Shown here piece by piece: positions 1 to 7,314 of a DNA stretch of 32,002 nt. The translations under genes and the position numbers were made by a program. The notes beneath the pieces were generated by a model that was given only the letters and a program-made list of their open reading frames with translations, was not told the origin of the DNA and did no database searches. How positions within the stretch are numbered: the stretch's first letter is position 1; each line of letters begins with the position of its first letter. The stretch comes from Halodesulfovibrio spirochaetisodalis (GTDB lineage: Bacteria > Desulfobacterota > Desulfovibrionia > Desulfovibrionales > Desulfovibrionaceae): positions 1 to 32,002 of the forward strand of contig NZ_JXMS01000037.1 in assembly GCF_001672295.1 (NCBI RefSeq), written 5' to 3'.

Positions 1-1314
1 CAAGGAAAGCTTATCCCATGTATGGGTAGTTTCGTTGTACGCTTCGATAATAATATCTTGAACAGGCGTCTTCATCGAACCGTAACTGCTTGATGCAGAG
101 GATTCAACAGACTGAGCTTTTTTAATCTCACCTGTCTTAGCGTCGTGAGTAAAACCTGCTTTGGCAGGCAGATAAGTTTTTGAGTTGTCTTCAAGGAACG
201 AAACAGCATCGTTGACCACTTTAACGCCAGTTTTTGTGGTTTGTTCAAATGTTTTCGATGCAGCAAATTCAGAGTTAATTTGAATAGCAGTACCAGAGTC
301 CGCAGTAGTTCTTATGGTATAGCTGTTAGCAGTACCGGCAACAGTTGGAGTAATGGTAAATTGATTATCGTTATTGCTAAATGTGTCGCGCACGATTGAT
401 CCATTAGCAAGTTCTGCTGTGATTCGTACTTCATGGGTTGCAGTCGTTGTTTGCGCTGCTGCTGTTGCTGCGTCAGTAATATCGGTCCAGTTGCCTCCTG
501 GTGCACGGGTTTCGATAGTTACCTTTGTGCCAGCGTATGTAACAGCAGCAACAGCGGACGCTGTAACACCCACACCAGTAAGTTCTCCGGTTTTAAGATC
601 CATGGTTCCACCGCCCGCAACGGTTGTTACGGTGTTCTCTACCGCTGCAATCCCAGATCTTGAAGTGTATGTGAGTGTGTCACCAGCATTTGATTTGGTA
701 ATGGTCTGAACACCATTTGCGTCGATAGCGCCGAGTGGTGTGTCTGTTGCTGAACTAGTAACGATTGCTTCATCGTTTGGCCCGTCACTTGACCAAGATT
801 GTGTGTTGCCGTCTTCATCAACCATAGTTGCTTCTGCCGTACGCGCAGCATCGTTTTGGGCAACACTTTCTTCAACATTAATTTCTTGGCCTGTACCGGC
901 AAGTAATTTCCTGCTGTTGAAATCAGTGTCCATGGCCATACGAGTGATTTCTTTCGCCATCAGCTGATATTCTTGGTTGATCATCAAGCGCTGTGCATCA
1001 GTGTAAGTGCCGGTAGCAGCCTGTTCTGCAAGCTCTTTCATGCGGATGAGCTTTGCATCGATAACGCCGAGAGCGCCATCTGCAGTCTGGATCATTGAAA
1101 TACCGTCGTTAGCGTTACGCAGACCCTGAGCAAGTGTTTTAATATCTGCGCGCATAAGTTCGCGCATTGCAAGACCGGCAGCATCATCTGCCGCAGTGCC
1201 AACACGAAGACCTGAGGACAGGCGACGGGTGGATGTTGCGAGTTTCCCGTATGAGCTGTTCAGGTTGCGGGTGACGTTTACTGCCATCAAATTGTTGTTA
1301 ATAACTAAAGACAT
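1..1314 (-). CDS. fliC: Flagellin, C-terminus beyond the left edge
   Basis: This is the filament subunit of the flagellum. The reading frame is open from the ATG at 1312-1314 to base 1, giving 438 codons with no stop. The protein starts MSLVINNNLMAVN, and residues 1 to about 140 are a typical flagellin N-terminal D0/D1 domain, with RLSSGLRVG, DDAAGLAIRE and the ANDGISMIQTADGAL block. From about 141 onward it is a Thr/Ala/Ser-rich region with no recognisable helix pattern, as expected for the variable surface-exposed D2/D3 part. The C-terminal D1/D0 helices have not been reached by codon 438, so the whole protein is probably well over 500 residues, large for a flagellin. A GGAGG ribosome site (1324-1328) lies 9 nt upstream of the ATG. 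A sigma-54 promoter at 1350-1365 would start the transcript about 25 nt before the ATG. Confidence 0.95.
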   Translation of the reverse strand, partial: MSLVINNNLMAVNVTRNLNSSYGKLATSTRRLSSGLRVGTAADDAAGLAMRELMRADIKTLAQGLRNANDGISMIQTADGALGVIDAKLIRMKELAEQAATGTYTDAQRLMINQEYQLMAKEITRMAMDTDFNSRKLLAGTGQEINVEESVAQNDAARTAEATMVDEDGNTQSWSSDGPNDEAIVTSSATDTPLGAIDANGVQTITKSNAGDTLTYTSRSGIAAVENTVTTVAGGGTMDLKTGELTGVGVTASAVAAVTYAGTKVTIETRAPGGNWTDITDAATAAAQTTTATHEVRITAELANGSIVRDTFSNNDNQFTITPTVAGTANSYTIRTTADSGTAIQINSEFAASKTFEQTTKTGVKVVNDAVSFLEDNSKTYLPAKAGFTHDAKTGEIKKAQSVESSASSSYGSMKTPVQDIIIEAYNETTHTWDKLSL

Positions 1315-1323
1315 AATGTATAA

Positions 1324-1365
1324 CCTCCATGTTTTACTGCCTTGTATTAAGCAACCTTAATGCCA
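1324..1365 (-). promoter_or_regulatory. Sigma-54 (-24/-12) promoter and ribosome site of flagellin
   Basis: Read on the minus strand, 1365-1350 is TGGCATTAAGGTTGCT. It matches the sigma-54 consensus TGGCACG-N4-TTGCW, with GG at -24 and GC at -12 in exact spacing. The predicted start is near 1339, which leaves a leader of about 25 nt containing the GGAGG site. Sigma-54 promoters need an enhancer-binding activator, probably of the FlrC/FleQ type. No activator site was identified. The promoter is inferred from sequence alone. Confidence 0.75.
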
Positions 1366-1612
1366 ATAGGTTTTATGTGTGTAAAAATAGCTATTTATGA
1401 TTTTGTTAATAATTCTTTATGGTCTTTTTATAGAAAATTGAGGTGATATTTTCCGTTTTATAAGGGAGTAAATGAAACGTATGTTGGATAGCAGGCAGGA
1501 TTTGCAGGGCAAATAAAATAGATTGTATTGGTGCGTGCCGTTGCTATGCGGCGTGAGCTGCATGTAGGCGTTGCTGGCAGGAAGAGTTTAGGAAAAAATG
1601 AAAATAACAAAA
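1366..1612. other. Intergenic region upstream of flagellin
   Basis: About 250 bp between the flagellin promoter and the fliK terminator. I see no convincing gene. This is where an activator of the sigma-54 promoter would bind. The only symmetry noticed is a short inverted pair, GCCG...CGGC, around 1548-1563, too short to call an operator. Confidence 0.4.
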
Positions 1613-1643
1613 AAAAACGGCAGATAAAAAATCTGCCGTTTTT
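1613..1643 (-). terminator. Rho-independent terminator of fliK
   Basis: A 12-bp perfect stem (1613-1624 with 1632-1643, core ACGGCAGA/TCTGCCGT) around a 7-nt AT loop. It is A-rich on one side and T-rich on the other, so it can act in both directions. It begins 7 nt past the fliK stop codon. Confidence 0.9.
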
Positions 1644-1649
1644 TCTTTA

Positions 1650-3257
1650 TTAAGCAACAAGGTACACCCTGTTTGAAGAATGGCTTGCTTGTTGGATGGT
1701 TGTTGTCCCCTGTACAAGATCTTGTTTCGTATCCTTGAGTTGCCTGAACTGTTGTTTTGCCAAGAAGCGTTGATGAGCTTCTTGCTGGGCGTTGTGTTGA
1801 TCCGGCGTGTCCCAGCTATTGTTATTTTGAAGATGGTTTTGCATACCGGTTTGCACATCGAGCTTTTCTACCTTCAGACCTTGTGCTTCCAATGAGGCTC
1901 GAAGTGTATGCATGTTGTCCTGAAGTGTTTTGGCAACTTCTGGATTGTCTGTTCGAATCTTGGCTGCGACTTCACCACTTTTAGTTGAGACTAAAACTGC
2001 AACTGGACCAAAATCAGCTGTATTCAGTTTTAATGAAAGTTGGTTTACGCCATTACGTAAAGAGCGGAATACACCATTTTGAATTTGTTCCAGAATATTC
2101 GTACTGGTCTGTTTAAGAGAGGTGGCTTGGCTCGCAACATTTTGTGCAGGACTTGTAGATGGCTGTCCAGATGTGGCGCCGTCGGCAAGTGCTGTGTTGT
2201 TAAAAAAGTTCATCCATGAACTCTTGCTATTGTTTTGCTTACCACCAAGTAATGAATCAGCATCAGCGTTTGTACCTGCGGATTCTGAAGTATTGGCAAT
2301 AGCTGAAGCACTAACGGTTGCTTCTTTTCCTGTATCACCAGACTTCATAGAGCTTGTTGTTGATTCTGCAGCTACTTCTTTACTGTTGGCGCTAGGCATA
2401 AAACCCAGTCCTTTTTCAGTGGCTTTATCTGCTCGAAGAATACGTGTCGCATCTTCTTCGTTGCTCGCACGATTTTTTGCAGAAAGCTTTCCACCATTTT
2501 CAAGAGCAGTTGCAATAAGAGGATTAAGTTGCTGCTTGACTTCTTCGAGCAGCTTCTCACCGGAAGCATTTTGTGCTGCGACAGAGGAGTCAAGCAAAGC
2601 GGTTAGCTGTTTGATCCCTGAGCTATTCATTGTGCCTTCAGATCCAGACAGCAAGCTTTGAAGTTTTGCAAGCGCATTGCTGTCGAGCTGTAAGCCTTTT
2701 CCCAGTGCTGCAAGTTCATCTTTAGTGATGGAAAGGGTGGCATTGTCATTAAGATTTTTTAATGCCTCAGAGATAGTTTCCCATGCTCGCTTGGTGTTTC
2801 CAGCTTCTAAATCAGCAAGTACATCACTGGTTTTGTTAGGGCTGAGTCCAGCTTGAGTAAGGATAGAAGAAATTTTGTTTTGTGTGTCTTGAGTTAGTTC
2901 TGTTGCTTTTGGTGCGGAGTTAATCTGTGCAGTCTGTTTAAGAGTTTCCAGCAGATTATCCCATGTCAGGGATTCCTTGTCGGCTTCTTCTTTAAGACGC
3001 TTCAGTGTCTCTTTTTCAACTCCAGCTTCTTCCAGTTTTTTTTCAATAGCCTTGTAGTCTTCATCATTGATTGGAAGATCTTTTACTGCAGTCAGGTTGT
3101 CATGTGTAGAGTTAACTGCGGTGTCGTGCGCTTCTTGGTATTGCGCAGAGGTTTTTTGCACGGCATCAAAAATAGCACCAAAGCCAGTGCTGACAGCTTT
3201 GTTGCTTGCTACGTTTTGAACCTGTTCTGTAATATATGCACTAGGCGAAATTTGCAT
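1650..3257 (-). CDS. fliK: Flagellar hook-length control protein FliK
   Basis: FliK is exported through the flagellar type III system, measures hook length and switches export to filament substrates. The 535-residue product has a long Ser/Ala/Thr/Gln-rich, poorly conserved N-terminal two-thirds, as is usual for the molecular-ruler part. A C-terminal Flg_hook domain spans about residues 395-471 and includes LSLKLNTADFGPV, KIRTDNPEVAKTL and LEAQGLKVEKLDVQTG. A Gln/Asn-rich tail of about 64 residues follows. I start at the ATG at 3255-3257 (MQISPSAY) because AAGGAG lies 7-8 nt upstream; a start ten codons earlier would cross the sigma-54 promoter. The gene stands alone with its own promoter and terminator. 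Assignment rests on the C-terminal domain and flagellar context. Confidence 0.88.
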   Translation of the reverse strand: MQISPSAYITEQVQNVASNKAVSTGFGAIFDAVQKTSAQYQEAHDTAVNSTHDNLTAVKDLPINDEDYKAIEKKLEEAGVEKETLKRLKEEADKESLTWDNLLETLKQTAQINSAPKATELTQDTQNKISSILTQAGLSPNKTSDVLADLEAGNTKRAWETISEALKNLNDNATLSITKDELAALGKGLQLDSNALAKLQSLLSGSEGTMNSSGIKQLTALLDSSVAAQNASGEKLLEEVKQQLNPLIATALENGGKLSAKNRASNEEDATRILRADKATEKGLGFMPSANSKEVAAESTTSSMKSGDTGKEATVSASAIANTSESAGTNADADSLLGGKQNNSKSSWMNFFNNTALADGATSGQPSTSPAQNVASQATSLKQTSTNILEQIQNGVFRSLRNGVNQLSLKLNTADFGPVAVLVSTKSGEVAAKIRTDNPEVAKTLQDNMHTLRASLEAQGLKVEKLDVQTGMQNHLQNNNSWDTPDQHNAQQEAHQRFLAKQQFRQLKDTKQDLVQGTTTIQQASHSSNRVYLVA

Positions 3258-3264
3258 GATGGCA

Positions 3265-3298
3265 CTCCTTGTGGGGAAGATTAGCAAAATGTGTGCCT
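3265..3298 (-). promoter_or_regulatory. Sigma-54 (-24/-12) promoter and ribosome site of fliK
   Basis: On the minus strand 3298-3283 is AGGCACACATTTTGCT, matching TGGCACG-N4-TTGCW except at the first base and the seventh. GG and GC have the exact 10-nt spacing. The predicted start is near 3272, only a few bases before the AAGGAG ribosome site (3265-3270), giving a very short leader. With the flagellin promoter this suggests both genes are in one sigma-54-dependent class. Inferred from sequence only. Confidence 0.65.
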
Positions 3299-3406
3299 TG
3301 TTGAAAGTTCTTTAAAAGCAGTATGTTGAACTTTGCATCCTTAGGCAGAGTTTGCCGGAATAGTTTTTATGAGAAGAGATAGGACAAATTTGCAGTGCAA
3401 ATAGCG

Positions 3407-3439
3407 TAAAAAAAGGCAACTTCACTACGAAGTTGCCTT
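3407..3439 (-). terminator. Rho-independent terminator of motB
   Basis: An 11-bp perfect stem (3413-3423 with 3429-3439, AAGGCAACTTC/GAAGTTGCCTT) with a 5-nt loop. On the minus strand it is followed by a run of T. It starts 5 nt after the motB stop codon and ends the STAS-fapA-motA-motB transcript. Confidence 0.92.
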
Positions 3440-3443
3440 GAGG

Positions 3444-4184
3444 TTACCAGCTTTTGTCTTGAGGGCGGTGGAAGTAAAACTCCATCCGGTCATTCATGTT
3501 TCTATTTTGATCGCTGTTGTTCGGGAGCAAGGGTTGCGAATCAGCGTACCCTACAGCTTTAAGCCGTGTGGATGGGAGGTTTGAACGTTTCATGATGGCT
3601 CGGAGCAGTGCGGCTGCCCGCGCTGATGAAAGTTCCCAGTTTGTAGGGTAACTGCCGTTTCCCCTGTCAATATCAGAGGTGTGTCCGCGTACCACCATAT
3701 TAACAGTATGCTCTTTAAGAATTTTAATCGGACTGTCTAGTAAAGCCTCACTCCCCGGTTTGAGTTTCGCAGAGCCTGGAGCAAAAAAACTATCAACAGG
3801 AACACGAAGCACAAGTCCTTCATTGTCCGCAGATATCGTTGAAACTTTTTGCAAAGAAGGGTCATCAAGCATATAGCTTTTTAATTCTAGCAACATACCG
3901 AGAATCGCTTGATCTTCTTTCTCTAGTTTAACATCAGAACGCTCAAACTTCGAAGGTGAAAAAGCTGCAAAGTTTGCAGTCTTGCGTTTTACTTGAATAC
4001 CAAAGGCATCTTTGACAGATCCTGCAAGTGTTTTGAATTTATTTGCATCTTGCTGGGCGAATGATAGAAGGAGTACAAAGAAGCAGAGAAGTAGTGTCAC
4101 CAGATCGGCAAAGGTAGCCATCCAAAGTGGAAGTCCTTCTTCTGCTGGCGTTTCATTGTCCCCACGTTTTTGAGACTCAGCCAT
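3444..4184 (-). CDS. motB: Flagellar stator protein MotB (PomB-like)
   Basis: MotB anchors the stator to peptidoglycan and provides the ion-binding aspartate of the MotA/MotB channel. The 246-residue product has a short cytoplasmic N-terminus and one membrane span (about 20-42). Asp27 lies in the motif LPLWMATFADLVTLLLCFF and is the predicted ion site. A plug/linker follows, then a C-terminal OmpA/MotB peptidoglycan-binding domain (about 145-243) with VVRGHTSD, NWELSSARA and NDRMEFYF. The GLPLW...CFFVLLLSF segment and the following KFKTLAGSVKDAFGIQ resemble sodium-type PomB more than the proton-type MotB of E. coli, so a sodium motor is likely but not proven. The ATG starts 1 nt after the motA stop codon, so the two are translated together. 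Confidence 0.95.
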   Translation of the reverse strand: MAESQKRGDNETPAEEGLPLWMATFADLVTLLLCFFVLLLSFAQQDANKFKTLAGSVKDAFGIQVKRKTANFAAFSPSKFERSDVKLEKEDQAILGMLLELKSYMLDDPSLQKVSTISADNEGLVLRVPVDSFFAPGSAKLKPGSEALLDSPIKILKEHTVNMVVRGHTSDIDRGNGSYPTNWELSSARAAALLRAIMKRSNLPSTRLKAVGYADSQPLLPNNSDQNRNMNDRMEFYFHRPQDKSW

Positions 4185-4185
4185 A

Positions 4186-4938
4186 CTATCGCTCCTGACG
4201 TTTTGACGGCGGGAGGAATGAATTAAGCTTTTCTCTTACGATATTAGGGTGTTCACCATTTAATATGGAAAGTACCCCTTCAGTCATTAGCTCCATATTA
4301 AGAGCTTCTTCGTTTGAGCGCTCTTCAAGTTTCTTGGCAAGTGGCAGGAATATGCAGTTTGCCAAAATTGCTCCATAGAATGTTGTGAGAAGTGCTACCG
4401 CCATTGCAGGTCCAATTGCTGATGGGTCATCAAGTGCTTGTAGCATGCGTACTAGACCGATAAGCGTTCCGATCATTCCGAATGCTGGAGCCATGTTGCC
4501 CATTCCTTTAAATACTTCTTGGCCTGTGCGGTGGCGCTTTTTCATAATATCAACATCAATTTCCATGACGGAGCGGATAAGAGATTCCTCTGTTCCATCA
4601 GCAACAAGAAGGACGCCACGTTTCAAAAAGACATTGTCGATATTTGCTTTTTCTAGCGAAACGAGGCTTTCTTTTCGTGCACGGTCTGCCAGATCAATGA
4701 TGAGATCAATAGAGTCTATTGGTTCAGGCGCCTTGGAAAAGAACGCTTTCATTCCAACCTTCATTGAACCAAGGACTGTTCCGAGAGGAAACATGATGAA
4801 GGCCACAGCAATGGTACCGCCAAATACAACGAGAATGGAAGGTACATCAATAAACCCCGCAGGACTCCCCCCGACCGCGATAGCACCTATGATGAGTGCT
4901 AATGAGCCAAATAATCCTATTATAGTTGCTATGTCCAT
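4186..4938 (-). CDS. motA: Flagellar stator protein MotA (PomA-like)
   Basis: MotA forms the ion channel with MotB and pushes on FliG. The 250-residue product has four predicted membrane spans: about 3-22, 30-50, 152-170 and 180-200. The large cytoplasmic loop after span 2 carries charged residues (DRARKE, about 85-90) in the region that contacts the rotor. The conserved prolines P151 (MAPAFGMIGTLIG) and P177 (IGPAMAVALLTT) are present. The sequence resembles PomA, including MDIATIIGLFG and the DDPSAIGPAMAVALLTT block. I start at MDIAT (4936-4938), because an earlier in-frame start would overlap fapA and add an unusual extension. The gene starts 4 nt after the fapA stop and is followed at once by motB. 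Confidence 0.95.
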   Translation of the reverse strand: MDIATIIGLFGSLALIIGAIAVGGSPAGFIDVPSILVVFGGTIAVAFIMFPLGTVLGSMKVGMKAFFSKAPEPIDSIDLIIDLADRARKESLVSLEKANIDNVFLKRGVLLVADGTEESLIRSVMEIDVDIMKKRHRTGQEVFKGMGNMAPAFGMIGTLIGLVRMLQALDDPSAIGPAMAVALLTTFYGAILANCIFLPLAKKLEERSNEEALNMELMTEGVLSILNGEHPNIVREKLNSFLPPSKRQER

Positions 4939-4942
4939 GTAA

Positions 4943-6058
4943 TTACTTCTTAATGATTGCTGGAGAATCAAAGCGCAACTCACCGTCTCGTAAGCTGATT
5001 GCTACATTCTCCAGATAGTCGTTAATTTTTGTGTAATAGCCGCCGATGCTTATTTCCACTCCTGGACGAATTGTCCCCGGTACAACAACGCGACATAAAT
5101 CCGTGTTGGAATTTTTTTGCATGAGAGTGACAATACGCTGTTGTTCTCTGCGTAGTGCTGCTATCCTTTTTTCTTCAAATTCCAGTTTCGATTGATTTTC
5201 GGTACGGTGCAGTGTGCTTTTCGCACTTATTTTTTGAAGTTGTGCAATGTTTTCTTCAACAACTTCAATCTTTTCTTCAATGCCCTCCAGCTTTTTCATC
5301 AGTGTAGGTGGATACCCCATAATAATGGCTGTTGGAGTATTTATGCCGCCCCCCAGCTGCTCTCCAACGTAGACCATATTATTGGCGTAGACTTTTCCCC
5401 CCTGAAGCCGTTGTCGGACAATGAGAGTTCCATTGAGCGACATACGGGTGTGGAGTGATGAACCTTCAACGTAAATATCTTTTCCTGCTTGAAGATCACT
5501 GTTTTCGCAATAAGCCGCTCGAATATTGGTTCCCGCGTCTATCACACATGCTTTAGCACCCTTGATTCCTTTTTCTGCAGTGAATGCATCAAGAGTACGG
5601 ATGGTTGCACCTTCAACAATGTCTTTTGCCAGAATATTGCGTGCTTGCAGTTCAAATCCGGTGCGTACCGTACCGTGAACGCAAAGGTCATTTACGTAAA
5701 TAACGTTACCGGTGCTGAAGTTGACATCGCCGTGAATATTCAAGAGCTTTTTTACAGAAATGAGGTCTTCGTGATAAAAAACGTAGCCGTTTTGGGATGC
5801 AAGCAATTGAAGTTTATTTTCAGGATTAACTTCAGTGTTGGGACCAGCTGGCAGAACAGGTGAGTCCGTGAGGAATTGCTGACTGTCAGTCCCAGAGTCT
5901 TCTGGAGCAGGTACGAGTTCCGCGAGGATTTGTCCTGCAACGACGTTTTGTACATATCCAAGACAGTGGTGGTCCACACGACCACCGGATACTGCTGCCG
6001 GTGCAAGTTTTGTGTGATCAAAAAAAGGATCAAAGTAGTGTTTAAGATAATAAGTCAT
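4943..6058 (-). CDS. FapA-type protein (DUF342), flagellar assembly A family
   Basis: A 371-residue cytoplasmic protein of the FapA/DUF342 family. Many of its members carry a right-handed beta-helix-like central region made of short repeated strands. That region is visible here at about 105-255, with recurrent strand-turn units such as GDVNFSTGNVIYVND, ARNILAKDIVEGATI and GKDIYVEGSSLHTR. A charged coiled coil follows at about 255-315 (KLEGIEEKIEVVEENIAQL). The C-terminus returns to beta strands (GTIRPGVEISIGG). The precise role of the family is not settled; links to flagellar number and placement and to envelope regulation have been reported. Here it lies between a STAS protein and motA in one operon, which supports a motility role. 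The gap from the STAS gene is 16 nt. Confidence 0.85.
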   Translation of the reverse strand: MTYYLKHYFDPFFDHTKLAPAAVSGGRVDHHCLGYVQNVVAGQILAELVPAPEDSGTDSQQFLTDSPVLPAGPNTEVNPENKLQLLASQNGYVFYHEDLISVKKLLNIHGDVNFSTGNVIYVNDLCVHGTVRTGFELQARNILAKDIVEGATIRTLDAFTAEKGIKGAKACVIDAGTNIRAAYCENSDLQAGKDIYVEGSSLHTRMSLNGTLIVRQRLQGGKVYANNMVYVGEQLGGGINTPTAIIMGYPPTLMKKLEGIEEKIEVVEENIAQLQKISAKSTLHRTENQSKLEFEEKRIAALRREQQRIVTLMQKNSNTDLCRVVVPGTIRPGVEISIGGYYTKINDYLENVAISLRDGELRFDSPAIIKK

Positions 6059-6074
6059 GCGTTAGCGTCCCGCA

Positions 6075-6419
6075 TTAGAGAGGAAGACTAGAAAGCATAT
6101 CGTCCTCATTTCGAAAAAGATTAAAAAAACGTAACAATTGTTTTTTATGTAGAAGCTCAAGAAAGTGGCGGGGAGGAGAAAGAATATGAAGAATTTTTCC
6201 GTGCCCGCGAATACGTGAATTCAGATGCACAAGCAGATGCAGTCCTGATTCGTCTATATCCCCCATTTCAGACATGTCGAGCACAACGTGCTGGTAATCT
6301 TGTACCGCAACAAGTGTCTCTAAATACTCTTTAAATTGTTGGCAAACGTCATGTGTCAGGTCGTTTTTGTACAGAAGCACTAATGCAGAGCCAAGCCTGA
6401 ACGTCTTTGCTGGATTCAT
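6075..6419 (-). CDS. STAS-domain protein (anti-sigma-factor-antagonist type)
   Basis: A 114-residue single STAS domain. The motif MSEMGDIDESGLHLLVHL (about 49-66) corresponds to the segment that carries the phosphorylatable serine in SpoIIAA/RsbV-type antagonists, and the serine is present in DESGL. Such proteins switch partner by phosphorylation; no cognate kinase or phosphatase is encoded in the window. It is the first gene of the fapA-motA-motB operon, suggesting control of, or interaction with, the motility machinery. The ATG is preceded by a weak GAGAA site. No clear sigma-54 or sigma-28 promoter was found upstream. Confidence 0.82.
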   Translation of the reverse strand: MNPAKTFRLGSALVLLYKNDLTHDVCQQFKEYLETLVAVQDYQHVVLDMSEMGDIDESGLHLLVHLNSRIRGHGKILHILSPPRHFLELLHKKQLLRFFNLFRNEDDMLSSLPL

Positions 6420-6750
6420 ATTGTTCTCGATAAAGTAATGCCGGAATTGAATTGAAGTCAGGCTGCGGCATATAACAGTCTGAGCAACTCCAACAATTCA
6501 TCAGGTTCAGAGACTGAACGCTGTTATTGAAACTATGCAGAATTTTCTAATATAAAAAGTAAGTAACTGCAATTTAAGCATTGCTATAAAAATGTAGAGT
6601 CAGTTGCAGCCTGAAATCTGAATGTTTTTGAGATAATTGTTTGAAATAAAATGCAAAAAAGTGCAATAAAAAGCAAAAAATAACAAAATAAGCCTCTTGA
6701 GAACAGTAAAGTTCATAAGAAGGAATAATTTTATGCAGGATAGAAAATAA
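6420..6750. other. Non-coding upstream region of the STAS-fapA-motAB operon
   Basis: About 330 bp with no credible gene. Bases 6472-6527 hold an inverted pair ATAACAG/CTGTTAT that encloses a perfect 6-bp hairpin GTTCAG-AGA-CTGAAC (6505-6519). A second inverted pair, ATGCCG/CGGCAT, lies at about 6439-6470. The right part (6600-6740) is very AT-rich. The operon's promoter must be here, but no strong -10/-35, sigma-28 or correctly spaced sigma-54 element was found. Confidence 0.4.
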
Positions 6751-6795
6751 AAAAACAGATGGTCACATAGTGTTCCTGTGTGACCATCTGTTTTT
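6751..6795 (-). terminator. Strong terminator after dtd
   Basis: A perfect 17-bp stem (6751-6767 with 6779-6795; core ACAGATGGTCACA) with an 11-nt loop, flanked by A and T runs on both sides. It lies about 50 nt past the dtd stop and is symmetric enough to act in both directions, isolating the motility operon from dtd. Confidence 0.92.
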
Positions 6796-6845
6796 TTATT
6801 TCTGAGATGATATGAGGTTAGGCAGGGGGATCCCCGTCGGTATTG

Positions 6846-7313
6846 TTATGCAAAATCTTCTGAAGCGAGCATGATGGTGACAGGCCCCCAGTTTGTGAGG
6901 GAGACGTCCATGTCGGCTCCAAAGACACCGCATTGAACACGTTCCGGAAGCTCAGCCTTACAATTTTCAACAAAGGTATCAAACAGCTTTGTTGCGATGG
7001 CAGGAGGGCAGGCAGATGTAAATGATGGCCTGCGACCTCTACGGCTGTCAGCGTACAGGGTGAACTGTGGTACCAGCAGCAAGTTGTTGCCAGTGTCTTT
7101 TAAACTCAGGTTCATTTTTCCTTGTTCGTCAGAAAAAATACGCAGCCCGATCATTTTTTGCAGCATGGTGTTCCAGACAGCACTTGTCGGAAGTGTTTCT
7201 GTGTCCTGTGCACCAAAGCCGACAAGAACCACCAGTCCATGCTCTATTGAAGCAACGGAAGTGCCATTGATATGAACAGCACCATTTTTAACTCGTTGTA
7301 ATAATAACTTCAT
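6846..7313 (-). CDS. dtd: D-aminoacyl-tRNA deacylase
   Basis: This enzyme removes D-amino acids (and mischarged glycine) from tRNA, a proofreading step outside the ribosome. The 155-residue product is full length for the DTD family. It shows the N-terminal MKLLLQRV start, the QFTLYADSRRGRRPSF motif (about 83-98, catalytic-site Thr85) and the C-terminal cross-subunit NWGPVT motif (G143-P144). The residue before QFTL is Pro (P82), where E. coli Dtd has Ser. The start is the ATG at 7311-7313, 1 nt after the stop codon of the acyl-CoA synthetase, so the two are co-transcribed and probably translationally coupled. A longer in-frame start would overlap the upstream gene. Confidence 0.95.
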   Translation of the reverse strand: MKLLLQRVKNGAVHINGTSVASIEHGLVVLVGFGAQDTETLPTSAVWNTMLQKMIGLRIFSDEQGKMNLSLKDTGNNLLLVPQFTLYADSRRGRRPSFTSACPPAIATKLFDTFVENCKAELPERVQCGVFGADMDVSLTNWGPVTIMLASEDFA

Positions 7314-7314
7314 A

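Noticed and set aside
1472-1516. 14-codon frame MKRMLDSRQDLQGK with an AAGGGAG upstream
   Set aside because: The ribosome site is only 3 nt from the ATG, and nothing suggests conservation.
6653-6668. TTGCAC-N4-TTGC on the minus strand, resembling a sigma-54 promoter for the STAS operon
   Set aside because: The spacing is one base short and the -24 GG is TG; sigma-54 promoters do not tolerate this well.
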